Origin: HXMU1420-2 sp040830545
GTDB taxonomy: Bacteria > Pseudomonadota > Alphaproteobacteria > Rhodobacterales > Rhodobacteraceae
Reading direction: 5' to 3'
DNA: 28,192 bases
NCBI GenBank assembly: GCA_040830545.1
Contig: JBFOMB010000043.1
Span: forward strand, 1 to 28,192
Position 1 is the stretch's first letter, and each line of letters starts with the position of its first letter. The notes below the pieces were generated by a model. The model saw only the letters and a list, made by a program, of their open reading frames with translations. It had not been told where the DNA came from and searched no databases. Shown piece by piece: positions 7,855 to 14,498 of this stretch. The position numbers and the translations under genes are program-made.

Positions 7855-8246
7855 TTGCCGCTGACCAGCGGTATTTCAGTCATGCCAACCTGCTCAATGC
7901 GTGTGACGTCAGCGGGCGTCACCTGTTGCCCATTGTCCACCTGACGGAGAAACCGCCGCGCGAATATCCTCAAATGGTTAACAAAGTGTGGACGCTGCAC
8001 CTAAGTCGCCTCAGGGTTTTCTCAAAGATAACAGTCTTGAGACAGACGATGAGGCAGTCGAGTGCAGACGGGCGAGTTTTGCCCGCCTGGAGTGTTTTCC
8101 CCGAACTGGAGCCGCCAGAGCAATCCGGCGAGTCGGTGGTACGTGTATTCGCCGCCGAACCCCGCCCCTTACCCACAACGGAGCGTCCTATTGAACTCGC
8201 GGCCAGCGTCGCGACGCCGATTGCACAGACAGCAGCCGGAGAGGCG
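7855..8246 (+). promoter_or_regulatory. 392-base leader between histidine kinase and AHL synthase, with inverted repeats
   Basis: If the synthase starts at GTG 8247, this stretch is non-coding. It holds several dyads: CCGCT-GACC-AGCGG (7858-7871, just after the kinase stop), GTGACG-N8-CGTCAC (7903-7922), an imperfect TCTCAA(A)GA-N6-TCTTGAGA (8020-8042) and CGGGC-N7-GCCCG (8069-8085). The 8020-8042 element has the size of a LuxR-type or other dimeric regulator site. The first could be a weak terminator. One frame is open right through it, so an N-terminal extension of the synthase cannot be fully excluded. No firm promoter was assigned. Confidence 0.4.
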
Positions 8247-8831
8247 GTGGAAACCACAGTCCTGTCCTTCGCCAACATGAACCGGTTTGGCGATTTGCTG
8301 GTAAACTACCTCAAGGCTCGACACGCGGTGTTTATCGACGGCCTGGGCTGGGATTTGCCGCAAACTGACGGGATGGAGTTTGACCAGTATGACACGCCCA
8401 TCTGTCGTTGGGTGGTCTTGCATCGTGAAGGTCTGGTACTGGCCGGCGTGCGCCTGACGCCCACGTCCGCCCGCATTGGCATGCACACCTATATGCTGCG
8501 GGACGCTCAGTTGGGATTGTTGGATAGCATCCCAACGGACTTGTTGTTTTTTGATGCGCCAGTAGATGATCGCATTTGGGAGGCGTCGCGCCTGTTCATT
8601 ACAGACGCTGTCAGCGCGAAGGACCGGGCCAGTGTTCAACGCCAGTTAATGACCGCCATGGCGCGCGTGGCAACAGCCGAAGAGGCGACGCAAGTCATTG
8701 GAATTGTGCCCTACGTCTTTGCTCGCTGGTTGCGGCGGTTGGGCATGGGAGCCGTTCCGGTGGGCCCGGCTTTCGAGATCGACGGCACCAAAAGCCAGGC
8801 CGCGCTGTTCAACGTCGCCAAATATGCCTGA
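8247..8831 (+). CDS. luxI: LuxI-family N-acyl-homoserine-lactone synthase
   Basis: Read from GTG 8247 this is 194 aa. All conserved LuxI residues are present at nearly canonical numbers: Arg25, Phe29, Trp35 (ARHAVFIDGLGW), Glu44, Asp46 and Asp49 (MEFDQYD), Arg69 (AGVRLTPT), Glu112 and Arg115 (WEASRLF). These enzymes make acyl-homoserine lactones from S-adenosylmethionine and acyl-ACP or acyl-CoA. GGAGAGG (8238-8244) precedes the GTG at good spacing. An ATG at 7926 would add 107 residues with no family similarity, so I prefer the GTG. No luxR lies nearby; a histidine kinase and response regulator lie upstream instead. The acyl chain made cannot be told. The gene is convergent with the M20 peptidase, nine bases away. 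Confidence 0.88.
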   Translation: METTVLSFANMNRFGDLLVNYLKARHAVFIDGLGWDLPQTDGMEFDQYDTPICRWVVLHREGLVLAGVRLTPTSARIGMHTYMLRDAQLGLLDSIPTDLLFFDAPVDDRIWEASRLFITDAVSAKDRASVQRQLMTAMARVATAEEATQVIGIVPYVFARWLRRLGMGAVPVGPAFEIDGTKSQAALFNVAKYA

Positions 8832-8840
8832 AGGCAGGGG

Positions 8841-10208
8841 TCAACCTCCCAGTTTCTCCAACAACCGACAGTAGGCCACTTGTCCCCGTTCGAAATTCGC
8901 GAGTCGGAAAAACTCGTTCGGGGCGTGCAGGTTCTCGTCGCCGACGCTGAATCCGAACATCACACCGTGCACGCCCAGTTCCTTGAGGAACGTGGTCATC
9001 ACTGGGATCGAGCCCCCCAGTCGGGTTTCGTAGGGCTCTGCGTCATACAGCTCTGCCAGCACCTCAGCAGCGACGCGACTGGCATTATGCCCGTTCGGCA
9101 CAAGGAACGGATCGGCGTTTCCGGCAAGGCGTGTCACCTCAACAGTGACACCCGGCGGCAGATTTGCATGCACATGCGACTCGATCAGATTGTAAATCTG
9201 ATCCGGGTCCTGAGGGGCAACGAGCCGACAGGTGATCTTGGCACTCGCCTCGGACGGCAGCACCGTTTTGGTGCCCAGACCCTGATAGCCACCCCACAAC
9301 CCGTTGACCTCCAGCGTCGGACGCGCCCACAGGCGTTCGCGGACAGTGTATCCGGGCTCCCCCACAGCCGCAGGCGCACCAGTTTCAGCCAGATACTCCG
9401 CCTCGTCAAACGGCACACGCGCGATTGCGGCACGTTCATCGTCGGTCAGGTCCGGGATACCGTCATAGAACCCGTCCACGGTGATCGACCCATCCGGGTC
9501 CTTCATACTGGCCAACAATTGCGACAGGCTCATCAACGGGTTGGCAATACCACCGCCATGCAGACCTGAATGCTGATCCGAGGTCGCGCCACGCAGGCTG
9601 ATTTCCATCCCGACAAGCCCTTTGAGGCCGGTGATCAGCATCGCCTCATCCGCGCTCCATTGCAGACCATCAGCAGAAAAGATCATGTCGCAGCTCAGCA
9701 AATCCCGGTTTGCAGCGACAAAGGCGGGCAGTTCAGGCGACCCGATCTCTTCCTGACCTTCAAAGAAGCATTTGACATTGACCGGCAGGCGACCCGCCGT
9801 CTTCATCATCGCCTCCAGTGCGACAACCGGGATCAGCATCCCGCCCTTGTCGTCGGACGCACCGCGTCCCCAAACACAGCCCTGCCGCACCTCAGGTTCA
9901 AAGGCCGGGCTGTCCCACAGATCAAAGGGTTCTGCGGGCTGCACATCGAAATGGCCGTAGATCAGGATCGTCGGTTTGTCCGCCCCTGCATGCAGCCAGT
10001 CGCCATAGACCACCGGATGCCCACCGGTTTCCATCAGGCGCACGTTTTCCATGCCTGCTGCCATGACGCGTTCCACCACCCATTCACCGGCGCGCCGCAC
10101 ATCCTGTGCGTAGTCAGCTGACGCCGACACGGATGGGATGCGGACGAAATCCAGCAATTCGTCCACGAACCGGGATTGATGGGTCGTTAGATATTCCTGC
10201 CAGTTCAT
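8841..10208 (-). CDS. M20 family metallopeptidase (dipeptidase type)
   Basis: 455 aa, the usual size for M20 dipeptidases of the CNDP/PepV-like type. Zinc ligands and catalytic residues are visible: His86-x-Asp88 (YGHFDVQP), bridging Asp119 (GRGASDDKGG), Glu153-Glu154 (FEGQEEIGSP) and the late His in GDENLHAPNE. A dimerisation domain sits between (SDQHSGLHGGGIANP, ~215-230). It should hydrolyse dipeptides or related amides in the cytosol. AGGAGG lies six bases before the ATG. It is last in the operon ligase-ThDP enzyme-peptidase, nine bases after the preceding stop. Confidence 0.92.
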   Translation of the reverse strand: MNWQEYLTTHQSRFVDELLDFVRIPSVSASADYAQDVRRAGEWVVERVMAAGMENVRLMETGGHPVVYGDWLHAGADKPTILIYGHFDVQPAEPFDLWDSPAFEPEVRQGCVWGRGASDDKGGMLIPVVALEAMMKTAGRLPVNVKCFFEGQEEIGSPELPAFVAANRDLLSCDMIFSADGLQWSADEAMLITGLKGLVGMEISLRGATSDQHSGLHGGGIANPLMSLSQLLASMKDPDGSITVDGFYDGIPDLTDDERAAIARVPFDEAEYLAETGAPAAVGEPGYTVRERLWARPTLEVNGLWGGYQGLGTKTVLPSEASAKITCRLVAPQDPDQIYNLIESHVHANLPPGVTVEVTRLAGNADPFLVPNGHNASRVAAEVLAELYDAEPYETRLGGSIPVMTTFLKELGVHGVMFGFSVGDENLHAPNEFFRLANFERGQVAYCRLLEKLGG

Positions 10209-10217
10209 GTCCGCCTC

Positions 10218-11771
10218 CTAAAGCATCACTTCGATCAGGTACGGCCCGCCAGAGGCAAACCCGTTCTGCATGGCCGCCGCCAGGGTTGCGGCGGTTTCCA
10301 CACGCTCGGCCTCGACCCCCATGGACCGCGCCATTTGCACCCAGTCGAGCGCGGGACGGTCCAGGGAAAGCATATCAATTGCACGGGGGCCTGGGTTCTG
10401 GACGCCCACATTGGTCAACTCGCCCCGCAAAATCTTGTAGCTGCGGTTGGAGAAGATGAGCGTTGTCACATCAAGCCCCTCGCGCGCCATGGTCCACAAC
10501 GCCTGAACCGTGTACATCGCGCTGCCATCCCCCGTCAGCGACACGACCTTGCGGTCTGGGCAGGCAATTGCCGCGCCGATGGCCACCGGCAGGCCATAGC
10601 CAATCGACCCGCCGCAATTGTTCATCCAGGTCACTGGCGCTGCACCGAACGTGGCCGGAAAGAAGCTGCGGCCAGTTGTGATGGATTCGTCCACAACGAT
10701 GGCCTGTTCTGGCAAGGTCGCTGTCAGGGCTGCCGCAATGGTTTCCGGCGTCAGCGCGCCTGAAGGCGTCGCCGCCTCCGCTCGATTATGCACGCCTGCC
10801 GGGGTCAGGCCAGCCGCTCCTGTGGCCTGCTCCAACCCATCCAAAGCGGCGCCCAGATCGCTGCCTGCATCACCCAGAGGAACGAATTCCACATCAGGCC
10901 GGGTCAATCGCGCGGGTTTGCCGGGATAGGCAAAGAACCCGATTGGCTCCCGCGCGCCAACCAGAACAATCCGTTTGAACGGGGCCAGCTTCTCCAACGC
11001 CTGTTCTATTGGGTAAGGCACCTTGCCAATGCCCACACGCCCGGCCCCACGCTCCATCCGCGCATTGGACCATTCCGACAGTATCGCGCAGCCGGTCTTG
11101 GCCGCGATGCGCCCGGCCCGCGCCAGATTGTCTTCGGTCAGGGCCTGCCCGCCCAACAGCAGCAGGCTGTCCGCGCCCGTCAATGCCGCAGCCGCCGCAT
11201 CCATTTGCATAGGATCAATAGCCACGGGTGCAGGCGGGGCCAGCGGGTCAGCGACAACACCGCCGTCGGTCCATGCCGTATCACCGGGCAGGATCAGGGT
11301 CGCCACCTGCCCCGGCGCGGTCCCCGCCGCCTGTATTGCCCGAGCTGCATCCGCCCCCACATCCGCAGCCGAGGTGGAGGTTTCGACCCAATGCGACACG
11401 GGCCGTGCAACCCCTTCGATGTCGGAGGCCAACGGCGCATCCAACTCCAGATGCGGCAACGCGTGCTCACCCACGATGTTCAACACACCCGACCCAGCCT
11501 TCTTCGCGTTGTGCAGGTTCGACAACCCGTTTGCCAGCCCCGGCCCAAGATGCAGCAGGGTTGAGGCCGGTTTGCGCGCCATGCGCCAATACCCATCCGC
11601 CGCTCCGGTCGCGACCCCCTCGAACAACGCGAGGACCGAGCGCATGCCGGGCACGTGGTCCAAAGCGGCCACGAAATGCATCTCGGACGTGCCGGGGTTG
11701 GTGAAACAGACGTCCACGCCCCCCGCCAGCATCGTCCGAACCAGGCTTTCCGCGCCATTCATCTCTGTCAT
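10218..11771 (-). CDS. Thiamine-diphosphate enzyme, acetolactate synthase large-subunit-like
   Basis: 517 aa from ATG 11771. The three-domain ThDP decarboxylase/synthase layout is clear: an N-terminal PYR domain (NPGTSEMHFVAALD near residue 25, catalytic Glu51 in LFEGVATGAADG), a central domain (~180-320) and a C-terminal PP domain with GDGSAMYT at 414 and Asn442 for the Mg-ThDP site. It is shorter than biosynthetic IlvB/IlvI (about 560-590 aa), and no small regulatory subunit is adjacent. A catabolic 2-oxoacid decarboxylase or carboligase is therefore as likely as acetolactate synthesis. The start overlaps the ligase stop as ATGA, with AAGGA upstream, indicating translational coupling. ATG 11762 is an alternative. 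Confidence 0.88.
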   Translation of the reverse strand: MTEMNGAESLVRTMLAGGVDVCFTNPGTSEMHFVAALDHVPGMRSVLALFEGVATGAADGYWRMARKPASTLLHLGPGLANGLSNLHNAKKAGSGVLNIVGEHALPHLELDAPLASDIEGVARPVSHWVETSTSAADVGADAARAIQAAGTAPGQVATLILPGDTAWTDGGVVADPLAPPAPVAIDPMQMDAAAAALTGADSLLLLGGQALTEDNLARAGRIAAKTGCAILSEWSNARMERGAGRVGIGKVPYPIEQALEKLAPFKRIVLVGAREPIGFFAYPGKPARLTRPDVEFVPLGDAGSDLGAALDGLEQATGAAGLTPAGVHNRAEAATPSGALTPETIAAALTATLPEQAIVVDESITTGRSFFPATFGAAPVTWMNNCGGSIGYGLPVAIGAAIACPDRKVVSLTGDGSAMYTVQALWTMAREGLDVTTLIFSNRSYKILRGELTNVGVQNPGPRAIDMLSLDRPALDWVQMARSMGVEAERVETAATLAAAMQNGFASGGPYLIEVML

Positions 11772-13336
11772 GTCTTCTGTCCTTGCCAATAAGGGGCGCG
11801 CAATTCGCGTTTCAGGATTTTGCCTATGTCGCTGCGCGGCAGGCTGTCCCGCAGTTCGACCGCAGACAGGCGTTGGCTTTTGCCAAGCTGCGCGTTTGCC
11901 CTGTCGCGGATGGCTTCCGGATCGGGCGTGGCTCCGGGTGCGGCCACCACCAAACCCAACGGCGTCTCACCCCAGTCTGGCGATGGCACCGCGATTACAG
12001 CCACGTCGCTGACATCCGGATCGCTGAGCAACACGCGTTCCAGATCATCAGCGTAAATGTTGAGCCCGCCCGAGATGATCATGTCCTTCTTGCGATCCGA
12101 AAGAATCAAGAACCCGTCCTCGTCAAACCGGCCCATGTCGCCGGATCGGAAATAGACCTGCCCCGCATCATCCCGCCAAATCTGCGCCTCGGTCAGGTCA
12201 TCACGACCCAGATAGCCCGCCATCATAGTGGGGGAGCGACCACAGACCTCTCCGACCTCGCCCGCCGGAACGTCCCTGCCCTGCTCGTCCAGCAGCCGGA
12301 TGTCGCAACCCGGCGCAGGCAGACCAACGGTGTGCAGCTTGTCCGGGTGGTCCGTCGCGCTCAGCACCGTCACGCCGCCACCTTCGGTCAGGCCATAATA
12401 CTCCATCAGCTTGCCCGGGAAGCGGCGCAACGCGTCGGCTTTGACCTCTTGCCGAAGCGGCGCGGAGGTTGAAAATTTCACGCGCAAGGCGCTCAGGTCA
12501 TACTGATCGAACTCGGGATGCTCCAACAGGCGCTTGTACTGAACGGGCACCAGCATCGTGTGGGTGATACGCTCGCGTTCGGCGATCTCCAGCCAGCGTT
12601 GCGTATCGAACTTTGGCATTAGATGCACGGTGGACCCGCCGACCAGTGTCGGTAGGAACGCGACAATGGTGGTATTGGAGTACAGCGGGGTGGAAATCAG
12701 AGTGCGGGCATCATCATCGTAGCCGTTGGCCGTGACTCGATCCATCTGCGCGGCCCGCATCCAGTGGCTGTGCAGGATGCCCTTGGGCGTTCCGGTGGTG
12801 CCGGAAGAATAGATCAGATTGAACGGATCGTGCAGGTCGATGCGGACCAGAGGATCATCTTCGCCAGCCTCCGCCATCAACTGCGTGTAGTCCAGAAAAC
12901 CGGGGGCCGTAAAATCAATGGCAACTTTGGTGAGCCGCACGCGGTCTAGAAATGGAGCGGCCAGGTCGAGGTATTGCTGCGACAGGAACAGCAGGCGCGC
13001 ATTGCAGTCGGACAGCATTTTTTCCAGCGCTTCCGAGGAGGCCATGGACGAGAGCGGCGTGACGCAAGCGCCGGCGCGCAAGAGCCCCAAGAAAAGGGTC
13101 GCGTAGGGAATCGAGTTTTCCGACAGGATCGCCACGTTCTCGCCGCGCTGCACGCCCAGCGCGCGTGCCATGTTGGCAACCCGGTTGATGCTGGCATCAA
13201 AGTCGCGCCAAGTCACACGGTTCTCTCCGCACACCAACGCTGCACGGTCCGGGTTTTGGCGCGCGCTGTCACGCACCATGTCCACGATGGTTCGCGTCGG
13301 CGGGTTTTCGGGTTTTGGTGGATGGATCGGGATCAT
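11768..13336 (-). CDS. AMP-forming acyl-CoA synthetase/ligase (ANL superfamily)
   Basis: 522 aa from ATG 13336. The adenylate-forming core motifs are intact: P-loop YSSGTTGTPKG (~176-186), YGLTEGGG, and the hinge region YFRSGDMGRFDEDGF with DRKKDMIISGGLNIY. The catalytic C-terminal Lys506 is in RSDIGKILKREL. It activates a carboxylate to acyl-AMP and then to acyl-CoA; chain length or substrate is not evident. A GTG at 13420 extends the frame by 28 residues without similarity and would leave almost no promoter room before the divergent mnmH gene, so the ATG is preferred. It is first in the three-gene operon and is followed by the ThDP enzyme with an ATGA overlap. Confidence 0.9.
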   Translation of the reverse strand: MIPIHPPKPENPPTRTIVDMVRDSARQNPDRAALVCGENRVTWRDFDASINRVANMARALGVQRGENVAILSENSIPYATLFLGLLRAGACVTPLSSMASSEALEKMLSDCNARLLFLSQQYLDLAAPFLDRVRLTKVAIDFTAPGFLDYTQLMAEAGEDDPLVRIDLHDPFNLIYSSGTTGTPKGILHSHWMRAAQMDRVTANGYDDDARTLISTPLYSNTTIVAFLPTLVGGSTVHLMPKFDTQRWLEIAERERITHTMLVPVQYKRLLEHPEFDQYDLSALRVKFSTSAPLRQEVKADALRRFPGKLMEYYGLTEGGGVTVLSATDHPDKLHTVGLPAPGCDIRLLDEQGRDVPAGEVGEVCGRSPTMMAGYLGRDDLTEAQIWRDDAGQVYFRSGDMGRFDEDGFLILSDRKKDMIISGGLNIYADDLERVLLSDPDVSDVAVIAVPSPDWGETPLGLVVAAPGATPDPEAIRDRANAQLGKSQRLSAVELRDSLPRSDIGKILKRELRAPYWQGQKT

Positions 13337-13436
13337 CGCGGCGACTGTGGCCTCACCTGCGCCGGGTGACAAGAGGGCGAAAACAATGCCGCGCGCAGGG
13401 TTGCACGCCCCACTGGCCACACGCTAGATCGCCACC

Positions 13437-14498
13437 ATGCCTTTGACCCCAGCCACCCTGTCCGACCTGACCTCACACGGGTTTGACACCGTGATCGACG
13501 TGCGCAGCCCGTCGGAATTCGCCGAGGATCACGTGCCCGGGGCCATCAACCTGCCGGTGCTGAGTGACGAAGAACGGGCCGAAGTTGGCACCATCTACGT
13601 TCAGGACAGCCCGTTCAAAGGCCGCAAGGTCGGGGCCGCCAAGGTGTTCCGCAACATATCGACCCACGTCGCTGGACCGCTCGCTGCGATGGAGGGTGGC
13701 TGGAAGCCGCTGGTCTATTGTTGGCGTGGCGGACAGCGGTCCGGGGCTTTTGCCTGGGCGCTGAAAGAAATCGGCTGGCGGGCGGATACACTGGTCGGCG
13801 GGTATCAGTCTTATCGCCGGCTGGTGTTCCGCGCACTTTATGAAACGCCCTTGTCACAGCCGGTTGTCCTGCTGGATGGCTACACCGGCACTGCCAAAAC
13901 TGACCTGCTGCACCTGCTGAAGGATCGCGGCGTGCAGGTCATCGACCTCGAAGGGTTGGCAGGCCATCGCGGATCATTGCTTGGGGCACTGGATCATCCT
14001 CAGCCTGCGCAAAAGCGGTTTGAAAGCGGTCTGGCGGCGGCACTGGACACGCTGGATCCGAGCCGCCCGGTGTTGATTGAGGCGGAATCGAACAAAATCG
14101 GCGAACGGATTGTCCCGCCCTCGCTGTGGACCGCGATGAAGGCCGCGCCGCGCATTCAAGTTCGGGCGCCTGTCGAGGACCGCGTGGCCTATCTGGTTCA
14201 GGCCTATGATGACATCCTGTCTGACAGCGAAAGACTGACGCAAAAACTGACTCCTCTGCGTGCCCATCGCGGGGGCGAAGTGGTGGATCGCTGGATGGAC
14301 TTGATCGCGTCGGGGGATAAGCCCGCGCTGACCCGGTCACTGATGTTGGACCACTACGACCCGGCATACGACAAATCTCGTCGTTCAATAGGGGCCGAGA
14401 CTTTGGCAGAGGTGGAGGCCAGTTCGCTCACTTCTGACGGATTGACCCGCGCAGCAGCGTATATTGAGCGCGCTTTGGACGCATTTACGCCGGGCTGA
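13437..14498 (+). CDS. mnmH: tRNA 2-selenouridine synthase (MnmH/SelU/YbbB)
   Basis: 353 aa. The N-terminal rhodanese domain begins with DVRSPSEFAEDHVPGAINLP (21-40) and carries the active Cys95 in VYCWRGGQRSG, matching Cys97 of the E. coli enzyme. A P-loop follows (GYTGTAKTDLL, 148-158), then the C-terminal ATPase-like domain. The enzyme replaces sulfur with selenium at the wobble 2-thiouridine of Lys, Glu and Gln tRNAs, using selenophosphate and a geranylated intermediate. Selenophosphate comes from SelD, encoded next to it in the opposite direction; the two stop codons form TGATCA with no gap. No strong SD precedes the ATG. Confidence 0.95.
   Translation: MPLTPATLSDLTSHGFDTVIDVRSPSEFAEDHVPGAINLPVLSDEERAEVGTIYVQDSPFKGRKVGAAKVFRNISTHVAGPLAAMEGGWKPLVYCWRGGQRSGAFAWALKEIGWRADTLVGGYQSYRRLVFRALYETPLSQPVVLLDGYTGTAKTDLLHLLKDRGVQVIDLEGLAGHRGSLLGALDHPQPAQKRFESGLAAALDTLDPSRPVLIEAESNKIGERIVPPSLWTAMKAAPRIQVRAPVEDRVAYLVQAYDDILSDSERLTQKLTPLRAHRGGEVVDRWMDLIASGDKPALTRSLMLDHYDPAYDKSRRSIGAETLAEVEASSLTSDGLTRAAAYIERALDAFTPG

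Noticed and set aside
8825..8836. Short TGCC-TGAA-GGCA hairpin at the luxI/peptidase convergent junction
   Set aside because: A four-base stem without a T-tract is too weak to call a terminator.
1237..11771. Oxalate degradation set (CoA-transferase III, OxlT-like MFS, ThDP enzyme, ligase)
   Set aside because: The genes are far apart on different units, and the ThDP protein is shorter than oxalyl-CoA decarboxylase and looks like the acetolactate-synthase group.
10788..12012. Plus-strand open frames of 258 and 329 codons opposite the ThDP enzyme gene
   Set aside because: Low-complexity Pro/Arg/Ala shadows of a well-supported gene on the minus strand.
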